32,356 bases of DNA from an uncultured Clostridia bacterium. Lineage in GTDB: Bacteria; Bacillota; Clostridia; Christensenellales; Borkfalkiaceae. Positions within the stretch are counted from its first letter, which is position 1. Each line of letters begins with the position of its first letter. Below the pieces are notes generated by a model that saw only the letters and a list, made by a program, of their open reading frames with translations, was not told where the DNA came from and ran no database searches. A program made the translations under genes and the position numbers. Shown in pieces: positions 1 to 8,775 of the stretch. The stretch covers positions 1 through 32,356 of the forward strand of contig CANPZV010000013.1 of NCBI GenBank assembly GCA_947589285.1, given 5' to 3'.

Positions 1-540
1 CGAGGGTAAAACCGCTCATTCTGAGGGCAAAGCCCGAAGAATCCCCTCAAACGAAGTCCCAAGGAGCGGCGTCATGCCGAGAAGGAGTGTGGTACGAAGT
101 TAGAAGGTCTGACCCGAAGCATCTCGCCGCTATTGTGCGGACTGTCCCCGCGAGATTCCTCGGGTCAAGTTGTCGGACTTCGTTCGGCCGCCGCTTCTCA
201 GAATGACGCGGGGAGCAAAACCCCTCTGTCACTCACTCCGTTCGTGACATCTCCCCAAAAGGGGCGACGAGGGTAAAACCGCTCATTCTGAGGGCAAAGC
301 CCGAAGAATCCCCTCAAACGAAGTCCCAAGGAGCGGCGTCATGCTGAGAAGGAGTGTAGTACGAAGTCAAAAGGGCTGACCCGAAGCATCTCGCCGCTAT
401 TGTGCGGACTGTCCCCACGAGATTCCTCGGGTCAAGTCGTCGGACTTCGTTCGGCCTCCGCTTCTCAGAATGACGCGGGGAGCAAAACCCCTCTGTCACT
501 CACTCCGTTCGTGACATCTCCCCTAAAAGGGGCGACGAGG
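1..540. repeat. Tandem pair of ~267 bp structured intergenic repeats
   Basis: Positions 1-267 and 268-535 are two near-identical copies, and a third begins at 536 but breaks off after CGAGG. Each copy contains modules that recur elsewhere in the window: CTCATTCTGAGG...GAAGAATCCCCT, CGTCATGCTGAGAAGG with its inverted partner CTTCTCAGAATGACG, and CCCCTCTGTC...GACATCTCCCC...GGGGCGACGAGG. The inverted modules would allow long hairpins. The 61-residue reading frames on the minus strand simply follow the repeat and have no sign of being genes. No other gene is seen before ruvX. Confidence 0.85.
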
Positions 541-588
541 TTCTTACGCCCTCCATGGGGGTGATGCGGCAATATTTCTGTTTTTCTG

Positions 589-617
589 TTGACGAAAGAG
601 CGATTCTGTGCTATACT
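589..617 (+). promoter_or_regulatory. Sigma-A type promoter of ruvX, leaderless geometry
   Basis: TTGACG (589-594) is followed after exactly 17 bp by TATACT (612-617). Only six bases separate the -10 box from the ruvX ATG at 624, so transcription should start at or next to the A of the start codon. No Shine-Dalgarno is present. Confidence 0.7.
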
Positions 618-623
618 TTCCGC

Positions 624-1415
624 ATGGAGCCGAGGATCATCGCATTCGACGTCGGCGACAGGCGCATCGGCGTCGCCGTCTCCGACCCCTTCAACGAGTA
701 CGCCATACCGTCGGACACCTATTTCCGCACGGGGGATCTGCGGCGGGACGTCGAAGCCGTCCTTGCCATCGCCAAAGAGCATGGGGCGGGCCTCATCGTC
801 TGCGGCCTCCCGCTCAATGCCGACGGCACGGAGAGCGTCCAGACCGAAAAGACAAGGCGTTTTGTCGTCGCCCTGCGGAAGGCGTCACAGCTCCCCGTGG
901 ACACGGAGGACGAGAGGTATTCGACCTTACAGGCGCGGGGGGACCTGCACGCCATGGGCGTGAGCGCGAAGCGCGACAAAAAAAAGAAGAATGTCGATTC
1001 GCTTGCGGCGGCCTACATTCTCGAAAGATATCTTGAGGAAAATAAGAGAGGTGAAACCATGAAAGAGGAAACGAACAACTACGAGGACGACAATTTGGTG
1101 GAACTTGTGGATGAGGAGGGGAACACGCTCTCCTTCGAACACCTGCTCACCTTTGAGTACAAGGGGGAGTGGTACGTCGCCCTGACGCCCGCCGTCGCGG
1201 CCGAGGAGGAACCCGAGGAGGCCGACGAGGACGACGAAGGGGACGAGGTCGTCATCTACCACCTTGTCGGCGGGGAGAACGACGAACAGCTCGAGACCAT
1301 CGAGGACGACGCGCTCCTCGACGAAGTGTTCGCCGAATTTTGCAGCCAATACGAGGACTTTGAGGACGCGGACGAGGCGGCGGAACTCGACGGAGACGAC
1401 GACGGGGAGGAGTGA
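624..1415 (+). CDS. ruvX: RuvX/YqgF-family RNase H-fold protein fused in frame to a DUF1292 domain
   Basis: Residues 1 to about 142 are a YqgF/RuvX domain, a putative Holliday junction resolvase or pre-16S rRNA nuclease. The N-terminal DVGDRRIGVAVSDP motif (Asp9), a DERYST segment and a C-terminal VDSLAAAYILERYLEE helix are visible. From about residue 146 an acidic DUF1292 (YrzB-like) domain follows, with VELVDEEGNTLSFEHL and a very Asp/Glu-rich tail. In other Firmicutes these are usually two adjacent genes. Here no stop separates them, giving 263 residues. An internal ATG at 1059, preceded by AGAGAGGTG, sits where a separate DUF1292 gene would start. The A-run at 1039-1042 is suspicious: one more A would create a TAA and restore two genes. 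The start at 624 is chosen because the family begins a few residues before the DVGD motif. Confidence 0.85.
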   Translation: MEPRIIAFDVGDRRIGVAVSDPFNEYAIPSDTYFRTGDLRRDVEAVLAIAKEHGAGLIVCGLPLNADGTESVQTEKTRRFVVALRKASQLPVDTEDERYSTLQARGDLHAMGVSAKRDKKKKNVDSLAAAYILERYLEENKRGETMKEETNNYEDDNLVELVDEEGNTLSFEHLLTFEYKGEWYVALTPAVAAEEEPEEADEDDEGDEVVIYHLVGGENDEQLETIEDDALLDEVFAEFCSQYEDFEDADEAAELDGDDDGEE

Positions 1416-1432
1416 CCTCCGAGAAAACCGAT

Positions 1433-1457
1433 GCCTTCCCATAGAGGGGAGGCTTTT
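1433..1457 (+). terminator. Hairpin plus T-run overlapping the queH ribosome binding site
   Basis: GCCTTCCC (1433-1440) pairs with GGGGAGGC (1446-1453) across an ATAGA loop and is followed by TTTT. The GGGGAGG of the 3' arm is also the Shine-Dalgarno of queH, whose ATG is at 1461. The structure could therefore both attenuate transcription and hide the ribosome binding site. Confidence 0.6.
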
Positions 1458-1460
1458 GCT

Positions 1461-2054
1461 ATGAACAAGAGAAATTATGACAAAGAGATGCTCGAAGTGA
1501 TGCGGGAGAGCGGGGGGAAGCGTCTGCTCCTCCACAGCTGCTGTGCCCCCTGTTCGAGCTATTGTCTGACGCAGGTCGCCCCCGTATTCAGGACGACCGT
1601 CTTTTACTTCAACCCCAACCTCGACAGCGAGGAGGAGTATCTCCGCCGCAAAAACGAGCAGATCCGCCTCCTCGAAGAGACGGGGCTTGCCGACCTCATC
1701 GACTGCGATTACGAGCCTGAGGCCTTCCGCGCGGCCGCCGAGGGGTACGAGGACGAACCCGAGGGAGGGAAGAGGTGCAAGCGGTGCTTTCTCTTGCGCC
1801 TCGAACGCACGGCGCAGGTGGCAAAGAGGGAGGGATACGACTTCTTCGCCACGACGCTCACCCTCTCTCCCCTCAAGGACAGCGAGGCGTTGAACACGAT
1901 CGGCTTTGCCCTTGCGGAGAAGTACGGGGTGGGGTATCTTCCCTCCGACTTCAAAAAAAGGAACGGATATCTCCGTTCCGTCGAACTGTCGAAGGAGTAT
2001 GGCCTCTATCGGCAGAATTATTGCGGGTGTGCGTATTCCAGACGCTCTCCTTAG
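1461..2054 (+). CDS. queH: Epoxyqueuosine reductase QueH (DUF208 family)
   Basis: QueH reduces epoxyqueuosine to queuosine in tRNA, the last step of queuosine synthesis, and is a non-homologous alternative to the cobalamin enzyme QueG. The 197-residue protein shows the adjacent cysteines of LHSCCAPCSSYC (Cys27, Cys28), the KRCKRC pair (Cys106, Cys109) expected to bind an iron-sulfur cluster, and the C-terminal YCGC pair (Cys188, Cys190). The SPLKDSEALN segment and the YRQNYCGC ending are typical. The ATG at 1461 follows GGGGAGG by about eight bases. An upstream in-frame ATG at 1431 lies inside the hairpin and is less likely. It shares the pathway with queA and tgt later in the window. It ends 9 bp from the convergent phospholipase-like gene. 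Confidence 0.93.
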   Translation: MNKRNYDKEMLEVMRESGGKRLLLHSCCAPCSSYCLTQVAPVFRTTVFYFNPNLDSEEEYLRRKNEQIRLLEETGLADLIDCDYEPEAFRAAAEGYEDEPEGGKRCKRCFLLRLERTAQVAKREGYDFFATTLTLSPLKDSEALNTIGFALAEKYGVGYLPSDFKKRNGYLRSVELSKEYGLYRQNYCGCAYSRRSP

Positions 2055-2063
2055 GGCGGCGGC

Positions 2064-2900
2064 CTACGCGCCGACCTCTACGGCCTCTCCCGTGAGCAGG
2101 TGGCGGGAGAACGCCGCGGGCAGCGGCTCCCCGTCAACGGACCGCAGGAACTCCTTCACGCGCTCCGAAGCATGCTGTGCGGCCGTCAGGAACAGCGCGT
2201 CCGCACTCTCCGCACCCGAAAGGCGGGTGAACTCCTCCCCCCGCAGAATGGCGGGATCGGGCGTCGCGCGCGGGTAGAGCGCGGGGAGAATGGGCAGAAG
2301 ATAGCGGAAATGCCTTCTGTGGAAGTGTTTGCAGTACCACCCGAAGATGCGAAGCATGCGGTTGAACGCACTCTTCTTTATTTTCTTGCCGAACGCATCT
2401 GCGGCGTCGCGCAAGTAACCGAACAGGACGCCCTCACGGGCGATTTTTTTGAGATCGAAGGGAAAGTTGTACCCCCGCGCATCCTTCTGTTCAAGCTCGG
2501 CGGCAAAGTAGACGTCCCAATCGTTCTCCATGCGCTGGTGTTCCTTCTTTTTGAGGTTGTTCTCTTTGAGGTACTTATAGACGAAGGGATGAAACGCGCC
2601 GTCCGCCTCGAGGTGGGTACAGAAGCCGAGGGCATAGGCGAGGCACTTTCCCCGCTCCGCGCCGCTCCGTGAGGAGAGGGCAGAGAGCAGGGCGGAGAAC
2701 CAGCGGTAGACCGTGCCGCGGTGGAGGTCTCTCCCCCAATTTTTGAGGCCCTCGGTGGGCTTGTAGAAGAAGTACAGATCCGGTCCCTGCGCCCCCAAAT
2801 AGTAGTAATCCGGGGCGGCGGCGACGGCCTGCCTCTCCTCCGACGTGAGGAGCGCGGCCGCGCTCTTTGCGATCAGTTCGTGTGTGATGACAGATGGCAT
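2064..2900 (-). CDS. Zinc-dependent phospholipase C-like protein (PF00882 family)
   Basis: The 278-residue product begins MPSVITHELIAKSAA, followed by DYYYLGAQGPDLYFFY and later LGFCTHLEADGAFHPF. This His/Asp pattern matches the bacterial zinc-dependent phospholipase C/S1-P1 nuclease-like family. The likely metal ligands are His7, the Asp of GPDL and the histidines of CTHLEADGAFHPF. There is no clear signal peptide, so a cytoplasmic role is possible and lipid substrates are unproven. The start is supported by GGAG six bases upstream (CATCAGGAGAAATTT). It lies 62 bp downstream of the YggS gene on the same strand, so the two are probably co-transcribed. It converges with queH. Confidence 0.75.
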   Translation of the reverse strand: MPSVITHELIAKSAAALLTSEERQAVAAAPDYYYLGAQGPDLYFFYKPTEGLKNWGRDLHRGTVYRWFSALLSALSSRSGAERGKCLAYALGFCTHLEADGAFHPFVYKYLKENNLKKKEHQRMENDWDVYFAAELEQKDARGYNFPFDLKKIAREGVLFGYLRDAADAFGKKIKKSAFNRMLRIFGWYCKHFHRRHFRYLLPILPALYPRATPDPAILRGEEFTRLSGAESADALFLTAAQHASERVKEFLRSVDGEPLPAAFSRHLLTGEAVEVGA

Positions 2901-2962
2901 AAATTTCTCCTGATGTTATTCTGCGGGCGCAAAGAACCTGCCCGACGGTCCCGTCCTGCGGG

Positions 2963-3619
2963 TCAGTTTCTCGCTCCGAAGATCCCCGTCCCGATGCGGA
3001 TCATGTTGGAGCCGTGTTCGAGGCACAGCCGCCAATCCCCGCTCATGCCCATGGAGAGGATGCGGACCGCGCCGTCCCGCTCCCTCAGCGTCTCAAAGAG
3101 CCGCCGCATCTTTGTGCAGAGCGCGGCCCCGCCGCCTCCCTCCGCGGGGAGCATGGCCATGAGGCCGCGGATCTTTACGCCTTCGAGGCGGGAGACGGAC
3201 GCATATGCCGCCTCCGCTTCCGCGAAGGGGAATCCGCCCTTGCTCTCTTCGCCGAGGTTGATCTCGAGGAGGACGTCCTGCACAAGGCCGCCGCGCACGG
3301 CGAGGCGGGAGATCTCCTCCGCGAGGCGGAGACTTCCGACGGATTGGATGAGGTCGCACTTCCCGATGAGGTATTTCACCTTGTTGGTCTGCAAATTGCC
3401 GATGAAGTGCCTCTCTGCGCCATGGACGGCGGCAAATTTATCGCGGAACTCCTGCACTTTATTTTCGGCGACGGCGGGGACGCCCGCGCGGACGGCGCGG
3501 CAGATCTCCTCGGGCGTGCGCGTCTTTGTCGCGGCGACGAGGACAACGGGTTCCCCGAACCCGTTCCCGCCCGAGATCTCCCTCAAAAGCTCCTTTACGT
3601 TTTGTTCGATCGTGTCCAT
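2963..3619 (-). CDS. YggS/PLPBP-family pyridoxal phosphate homeostasis protein
   Basis: This family binds pyridoxal 5'-phosphate and buffers vitamin B6 and amino acid pools without a known enzymatic reaction. The 218-residue sequence is full length. It shows LVAATKTRTPEEI with the PLP lysine at Lys32, then AENKVQEFRDK, HFIGNLQTNKVK, LEINLGEESKGG, GLMAMLP, LSMGMSGDW and the terminal IRIGTGIFGAR. These motifs run through the whole TIM-barrel fold. In many Firmicutes the family sits near sepF and ftsZ, but here it is divergent from ruvC and upstream of the phospholipase C-like gene. Its promoter lies 11 bp before the ATG, implying a very short leader, and the purine-rich GAGAGAGG just before the start would be partly outside the transcript. 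Confidence 0.93.
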   Translation of the reverse strand: MDTIEQNVKELLREISGGNGFGEPVVLVAATKTRTPEEICRAVRAGVPAVAENKVQEFRDKFAAVHGAERHFIGNLQTNKVKYLIGKCDLIQSVGSLRLAEEISRLAVRGGLVQDVLLEINLGEESKGGFPFAEAEAAYASVSRLEGVKIRGLMAMLPAEGGGGAALCTKMRRLFETLRERDGAVRILSMGMSGDWRLCLEHGSNMIRIGTGIFGARN

Positions 3620-3630
3620 GTCCTCTCTCT

Positions 3631-3659
3631 ATGGTACTCCATTTTCGGGAAAAAAGCAA
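3631..3659 (-). promoter_or_regulatory. Minus-strand promoter of the YggS gene
   Basis: On the minus strand TTGCTT (3654-3659) and TACCAT (3631-3636) are 17 bp apart. Only 11 bases separate the -10 box from the ATG at 3619, predicting a leader of about five bases. The promoter is back to back with that of ruvC. Confidence 0.5.
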
Positions 3660-3689
3660 GCGTTGTTTACAAAATACGAGACGGATTTC

Positions 3690-3718
3690 TTGACATAACC
3701 TGCGATTTCCTGTAAAAT
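3690..3718 (+). promoter_or_regulatory. Sigma-A type promoter of ruvC, leaderless geometry
   Basis: TTGACA (3690-3695) and TAAAAT (3713-3718) have a 17 bp spacer. The ATG at 3725 begins six bases after the -10 box, the same spacing as at ruvX, and the intervening AAACAT has no Shine-Dalgarno character. Confidence 0.75.
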
Positions 3719-3724
3719 AAACAT

Positions 3725-4222
3725 ATGATTATATTGGGGTTGGACCCCGGATTCGGGACCATGGGGTACGGCGTCATCGAAAAGGACGCGCGCGGAAACT
3801 GCGCATGCGTCTCCTACGGCGCGATCAAGACGCCCGCGGGCGAGAGCTTCCCCGTGCGGCTGTGCATTCTCGAGGAGGAGCTGAACGCCGTGTTCGACAA
3901 GTATCATCCCGACGAGGCGGCGATGGAGGAGCTGTTCTTCTCCAAGAACATCACCACAGGCATCGCCGTCGCCCATGCGCGGGGGGTGATGCTCCTCACC
4001 TGCAACAAGCGTTGCGGGAAGATCTTCGAGTACACGCCCAACCAGATCAAACAGGCCCTCACGGGCTACGGCGGGGCGGACAAACAGCAGATGCAGCGCA
4101 TCGTCGCCTCCCACCTCCGCCTCAAAACCATTCCCCGCCCCGACGACGCGGCCGACGCGCTCGCCGTCGCGCTCTGCCACGCCTTCACGAGCAGATTCTC
4201 CTCGCTCTACGGCGTCAAGTAG
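3725..4222 (+). CDS. ruvC: Crossover junction endodeoxyribonuclease RuvC
   Basis: RuvC is the Holliday junction resolvase that cuts symmetrically related strands after RuvAB branch migration. At 165 residues it has the normal size. The acidic active site is recognisable: Asp7 in ILGLDPGFGTMGYG, Glu68 in AAMEELFFSKN, and Asp141 and Asp144 in RPDDAADALAVALCH. The conserved QIKQALTGYGGADKQQMQ segment is intact. It starts a plus-strand series with ruvA 40 bp downstream. The ATG at 3725 places the first catalytic Asp at its usual position and coincides with the predicted transcription start, so the mRNA is probably leaderless. Confidence 0.97.
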   Translation: MIILGLDPGFGTMGYGVIEKDARGNCACVSYGAIKTPAGESFPVRLCILEEELNAVFDKYHPDEAAMEELFFSKNITTGIAVAHARGVMLLTCNKRCGKIFEYTPNQIKQALTGYGGADKQQMQRIVASHLRLKTIPRPDDAADALAVALCHAFTSRFSSLYGVK

Positions 4223-4262
4223 CGTTCGGGCGGCATTCCGATTTTGTCATCAGGGGTACATC

Positions 4263-4865
4263 ATGATAGGATACTTAAAAGGTACGGTCAAATATCTCGA
4301 CCCGTCGTTCGTTCTCATGGAGGTGAACGGCGTGGGGTATGAAGTCGTCTGCTCGGGGGCGGCCTTTTCCCGCCTGTCGGGCGTGAGAAAGGGGGAAGAG
4401 GGGGAGGTCTACACCTACCTCAAAGTCTCCGAGGACGACGTGACTCTTTTCGGCTTTGCCGACCCGCAGGAGAAGAGCCTCTTTCTGAAACTCACCTCCG
4501 TGCAGGGCGTGGGGGCGAAGCTGGCGATGACCGTCCTCTCTTCGATGCGGCCCTCGGAGGTCTCCGAGGCCATCGCTTCGGCGGACAGCAAGCGTCTGTC
4601 CTCCGTCAAGGGCCTCGGCAAAAAGACGGCCGAGCGCATCATTTTGGAACTTCACGGCAAGATCTCCGCCGACGAGATCCTCGGCGCGGACAGCGTTGGG
4701 GGCAGGGTCTCCGCTCCCGCAAGCGCGGAGGACGAGGACGCCGTCTCCGCCCTCATGGGAATGGGCTTCACGCGGCAGGAGAGTGCGCGCGCCGTGGACC
4801 GCGCGAAGGCGAACGGCGCAAAGACGGTGGAAGAGATCCTGTCCCTCGCGCTGAGGGGAATGTAG
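4263..4865 (+). CDS. ruvA: Holliday junction branch migration protein RuvA
   Basis: RuvA binds four-way junctions as a tetramer and recruits the RuvB motor. The 200-residue protein has all three domains: the N-terminal OB fold (MIGYLKGTVKYLDPSFVLMEVNGVGYEV), the two helix-hairpin-helix motifs (SVQGVGAKLAMTVL and SVKGLGKKTAERIILEL), and a C-terminal RuvB-contacting domain from about residue 150 (DAVSALMGMGFTRQESARAV). A linker of about ten residues precedes that domain. The next gene is not ruvB, the usual partner, but a large TIR-domain gene starting 33 bp downstream. Confidence 0.97.
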   Translation: MIGYLKGTVKYLDPSFVLMEVNGVGYEVVCSGAAFSRLSGVRKGEEGEVYTYLKVSEDDVTLFGFADPQEKSLFLKLTSVQGVGAKLAMTVLSSMRPSEVSEAIASADSKRLSSVKGLGKKTAERIILELHGKISADEILGADSVGGRVSAPASAEDEDAVSALMGMGFTRQESARAVDRAKANGAKTVEEILSLALRGM

Positions 4866-4898
4866 CGGGACGTTTTTACCAAGGGGAAGGAGAGTGCC

Positions 4899-7800
4899 AT
4901 GGGACAAAGCGGACACACGGAAGAATTGGTCTGTAAGAACTGCGGGGCAGCGTTCGGGGAGGAAGTCCTCCGTGCCGAAGGCGGGATCGTACAGTGCCGA
5001 TTCTGTAAGATGTATCATATCCTGCCGGGGAAGGAGACCTCTCCCGCGGCATTGGGCTACATGAGGAGCGGCGAGCTTGCCCTCGATACCTGCCACTTTG
5101 AGGACGCCTACACGGCCTACCGCAAGGCGGCGGAGAGCGACCCCGCCGAACCTGTGGCCTATTTCGGCATGGCCCTCGCCAAATTCAGGATCCAGACGCT
5201 GAGGGACATCGTAAACAACCGCCTCCAACCCCTCTGCTATGCGATCGCCGACATCGACGGGAAGAAGTTCTGCGACGACGGCAACTACAGGAAGGCCCTT
5301 TCCCTCGCGACGCCCGAACAGCGGGCGATGTTTGAGGCGCGGGGGCGGGAGATCGACGCGATCAAGGAAGAATTCCGCCGCCTCGGGCAGGAGGGGACGG
5401 TCTACGACTGCTTTCTCTGCGTCAAGGTGACCGAAGAGGACAGGGTGACGCCCACGGCCGACAAGGCCCGCGCCGCCGAGATCTATAAACAGCTCAAAAA
5501 GATGGGTTACAGGCCCTTCTATTCGGAGGAGGAGAACAAGGGGAGGACGGGAAGCCCCTACGAGGCCCTCATTCTCTATGCCCTCTACACCTCCAAGTGC
5601 ATGCTCATCGTGTGTTCGGACGAGAACTATCTCGACACGCCGTGGGTCAAGAACGAATATACCCGCTTTCTGAACATGCGGCGGGGGGAGGCGGGCGGAA
5701 AGAAGCGGCCCGACTCTTTGACCTTCGTCTATGACGGCCGCCCCGTGGAACGCCTGCCCTTCGATCAGGTCCCCCAGCGCATCCAGGGCATTGATTGGGC
5801 CAAGCCCGACCACATGGAGCGCGTCGAGGAGTATGTGCGGCGGCAGATCCTCGGGGACGACGTCCGCCTCACGGGGCGCAAGAATTACGGGGAGACCTCC
5901 GTCGCGCCCAAGACGGCCGTAAGACAGAGCATCGAAAAGCGCAAGATCGAGACGATCCGCGCCGCCGACGTCTCCGTGGAAGTACAACTGACGAACGCGG
6001 AGGCATTTTTGGCGAAGGGGGAGTTCAAGTACGCCAAGACCTACTGCATGGAGGCCCTTGCGCACAACAAGGGCATCTCCCGCGCCTATTGGATCCTCTT
6101 TCTCGCGCAGTACGGGTGCAAGGATGACGCCGCCATCGCCGAGACGGAGCAGACCATTGACAACTTCGAATATTACGAGAAGGCCCTCGCCTGTTCGGGC
6201 GAGGCGGAGCGGCGGACCTATTACTCCGTTCTCTACCGCCACGTCTCCCTTCGGGAGGACTTGCCCGCCTACTGCGAGTACATCGCGCTCCCCGAATCGG
6301 AGGAGAGCAACATCGCCGCGCTGAGCGAGATCATGTACCGCAGGGCCATCCGCACGGCCGATCCCGCCGTGTTCGACGCCGTGATCCGCACCGTCTCCGA
6401 GACCGAAAAATACATATCCATGAACGAGGAGTTTGCACACGCCCTCGGCGGCGGGCGGGCGGCCGTTCCCTACTTCAAGAACATCCTCAAAGTCTTTGCG
6501 GGGCATCGGGAGGCCCTGTTCGCCGTGTTCCGCGCGGAGAACGGCCTGACGAGCGACGCGGCCGCCGTGACGTTCTGCGCAAAGGCGGAGAACGCCTCCG
6601 CGGTGGAAAACGGCCTCTTCGCCTACGGCTTCAACGACTATGCGGTGAAGGAACTCTTCGGCATGATCACCCGCCGTTTGGGCAGCGACCCCGACGCCGC
6701 ATGCGGCGCGTTCGACCTCCTCTTGCAGATGTTCCCGAGCGACGCCAACGACCTCTATGCGGGGTATGTGAACGCCTTCATCGCCCTTCTCTTCGAGGGG
6801 GAGATGTACGACAGGATCGGCAGATACAACGACCTCCTCCTCGAGATCGACCCCCACGACGACGCCGCTTACTTCAACCGCGTCCTCGTGGACCACAGGA
6901 CCAACAATCCGCTCTCCCTTTTGCGGTATGTCGGGACCCTCATCGAGGACGAGAACTATAAGCACGCCCTCGACTTCTACCTCGTGAAGCACGGGGCAGT
7001 GGAGGACAACATCTATCTCTCGATCTATACCTGTCTCAAAGAGCTTGCCGAACTCCTGCAGGACGACGCGTGCATCGAATTCGCGATCAACGCCGTCCGC
7101 CTCCGCGACAAGTCGGAGATCCTGAGATGCCGCGCCACCGTCCGCACCAAGCTCCGCGAACAGTCGCAGAAGTATTGGCAGGCCTTTTTGGACGATTGCT
7201 CCGTCTCGGGCGAGGAGGGGCTGTACGCCCTGACCCGCGACGTCACGGACAACGAAAATCTCAAAAATGCCAGGCTCTTTGCCTCCGTCGGGGGGAACAG
7301 CACGCTCTACGTCACGATCGACCGCGTCCTCTCCGACCAGCCCCGCCGCGCACGGCAGAACTACGACAGCGAGACGGAGCGGCTCCGCCGCGTACGGGCG
7401 GACCGCCGCCGCGCACGGGCGGCGAAGTTCAACATGCTGCTTTTGACGCTCGTGCCCGTCATAACGTGCCTTGGGGGGCTTGCGGTCTCCTTCTTTGTCT
7501 ACCTTGCAAGCGGGGAACTTCTCATTCTGACGAAGTTCTTCGGGGACGTGGCCGTCATCGCCGCAGTCTTTACGGCGATCCTCTCCGTCATCTCTGCCGT
7601 CCTCATCGTTTTCACCGTGCGGAAGAACGTCCGCGACGGGTGGAACTTCCCCGCATGGCTGTATGCGGTATTCACGGGAGCGGTGTTCGCGGCCGTTCCC
7701 ACCGTTGCGGGCGCGTGCCTCATCGTCCCCGCGGTCGCCGTCTGCGCCACCGTGCGGAAGGGCAACGGCTCCTTCGCCCCTCTGCCGATCTCCCTCTGCG

Positions 7801-8714
7801 CCTTCGCGGTGAGCCAGGTACTCATGTGGTACTTCTACGCCGAGAGCGGCTCCGCCCTCTTTATCGGCATGATCTTTCAGGCGGTCGGCGCGGAGTTTAA
7901 CGCGGTGTGCGTCTATGTCGCCGTCACCTTCATCACCTTTGCGGCCTCGCTGTCTCTCGGCTTCTGCACGCAGATACAGCTCAAAGAGAGCGAAGAGGGG
8001 CATTGTTATCTGCTCTATCTCCTCCTTCAGGCACTTCTGTTCGTGTTGCCTGAGGTCGCGGGCGTCGTTCTCGTCATCGTCGGCGTTTTCCGCATGCGGG
8101 GGAACAGCACCGTCGCCAACATCGTCTGTTGGGTCATCTTCTCGATGGGGACGCTCATCCTCTTCTTCATTCCCGAAGTCCCGTTCTGGAGCGCGCTCAT
8201 TCTCAGCGGCGCGGAGAGCCTCTTCTGCCTGATCGCCTTCGAGAACGGGAAGCGGTTCCCGAGGGCTGCCGCGCTCCCGGGGTTCGTCCTCGCGTTCGGG
8301 ATCGTCGTGTGGGCGAACATAGACGTCGGCAAGGTCCTGCCCCGCTTCGGCGAGGTGGAAACCCTCTTTGAGGCGGGCATGTTCCCCCAATCTGTCTACG
8401 ACGAACTTGTCGTGGATATACGGATCATGACCGTCATGTGGACGATCGCCGCGCTCGTCATCACGCTCGCCATCCTCCTGTTCGGCAACGGGAGTTACGG
8501 CGCGATGCTCGCGCCCCTCATGATGATCGGCTCCCTCGCCGTCTTCTCTCTCATCGGGAACTCCGCCATTCCCCCGATCGAGGAGCTTGACGAGGACTTT
8601 GAGGCGTCTTTCTTCCTCTTTACCATGATCGCGACCATTGTGTACAGTATCCCGGGGACGGTGGCGCAGGTCGCCGTCATGCTGTGGGGGAACAAGAAGT
8701 CGCGCAGATATTGA
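4899..8714 (+). CDS. Zinc-ribbon, TIR-domain, helical-repeat and polytopic membrane protein (1271 aa)
   Basis: The architecture can be read directly. A zinc ribbon has Cys12/Cys15 and Cys33/Cys36. TPR-like helices follow at about 50-160. A TIR domain at about 168-315 starts YDCFLCVKV, contains a BB-loop-like [12 protein letters not shown], a [18 protein letters not shown] helix-strand and [12 protein letters not shown]. Glu222 in YEAL lies where NAD-cleaving TIR domains carry their catalytic glutamate. A long TPR-like helical region (about 360-800) and an Arg-rich juxtamembrane stretch (about 817-843) lead to some 12 hydrophobic segments between 846 and 1262. The ribosome binding site is AAGGAG, with the start at 4899. 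It sits between ruvA and ruvB, 33 bp after ruvA and 61 bp before ruvB, so the three are probably one transcript. TIR proteins serve as immune NADases or as scaffolds. Its function here is unknown. An antisense ORF of similar length is a GC-driven shadow. Confidence 0.85.
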   Translation: MGQSGHTEELVCKNCGAAFGEEVLRAEGGIVQCRFCKMYHILPGKETSPAALGYMRSGELALDTCHFEDAYTAYRKAAESDPAEPVAYFGMALAKFRIQTLRDIVNNRLQPLCYAIADIDGKKFCDDGNYRKALSLATPEQRAMFEARGREIDAIKEEFRRLGQEGTVYDCFLCVKVTEEDRVTPTADKARAAEIYKQLKKMGYRPFYSEEENKGRTGSPYEALILYALYTSKCMLIVCSDENYLDTPWVKNEYTRFLNMRRGEAGGKKRPDSLTFVYDGRPVERLPFDQVPQRIQGIDWAKPDHMERVEEYVRRQILGDDVRLTGRKNYGETSVAPKTAVRQSIEKRKIETIRAADVSVEVQLTNAEAFLAKGEFKYAKTYCMEALAHNKGISRAYWILFLAQYGCKDDAAIAETEQTIDNFEYYEKALACSGEAERRTYYSVLYRHVSLREDLPAYCEYIALPESEESNIAALSEIMYRRAIRTADPAVFDAVIRTVSETEKYISMNEEFAHALGGGRAAVPYFKNILKVFAGHREALFAVFRAENGLTSDAAAVTFCAKAENASAVENGLFAYGFNDYAVKELFGMITRRLGSDPDAACGAFDLLLQMFPSDANDLYAGYVNAFIALLFEGEMYDRIGRYNDLLLEIDPHDDAAYFNRVLVDHRTNNPLSLLRYVGTLIEDENYKHALDFYLVKHGAVEDNIYLSIYTCLKELAELLQDDACIEFAINAVRLRDKSEILRCRATVRTKLREQSQKYWQAFLDDCSVSGEEGLYALTRDVTDNENLKNARLFASVGGNSTLYVTIDRVLSDQPRRARQNYDSETERLRRVRADRRRARAAKFNMLLLTLVPVITCLGGLAVSFFVYLASGELLILTKFFGDVAVIAAVFTAILSVISAVLIVFTVRKNVRDGWNFPAWLYAVFTGAVFAAVPTVAGACLIVPAVAVCATVRKGNGSFAPLPISLCAFAVSQVLMWYFYAESGSALFIGMIFQAVGAEFNAVCVYVAVTFITFAASLSLGFCTQIQLKESEEGHCYLLYLLLQALLFVLPEVAGVVLVIVGVFRMRGNSTVANIVCWVIFSMGTLILFFIPEVPFWSALILSGAESLFCLIAFENGKRFPRAAALPGFVLAFGIVVWANIDVGKVLPRFGEVETLFEAGMFPQSVYDELVVDIRIMTVMWTIAALVITLAILLFGNGSYGAMLAPLMMIGSLAVFSLIGNSAIPPIEELDEDFEASFFLFTMIATIVYSIPGTVAQVAVMLWGNKKSRRY

Positions 8715-8775
8715 GACGGCGGGCAAAACATCTGTATGGCCGCGCATTATTACAGTCATATCAACGGAGGATCAT

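Noticed and set aside
47-499. Duplicated 61-residue frames at the left end
   Set aside because: They are two copies of the same repeat translated. There is no ribosome site and no similarity to a protein family.
4275-8759. A 1494-residue open frame on the minus strand opposite ruvA, the TIR gene and the start of ruvB
   Set aside because: It covers parts of three genes with clear domains on the other strand. Its product is a low-complexity Arg/Asp/Glu/Val/Leu-rich sequence typical of antisense frames in GC-rich DNA, and it has no recognisable motif.
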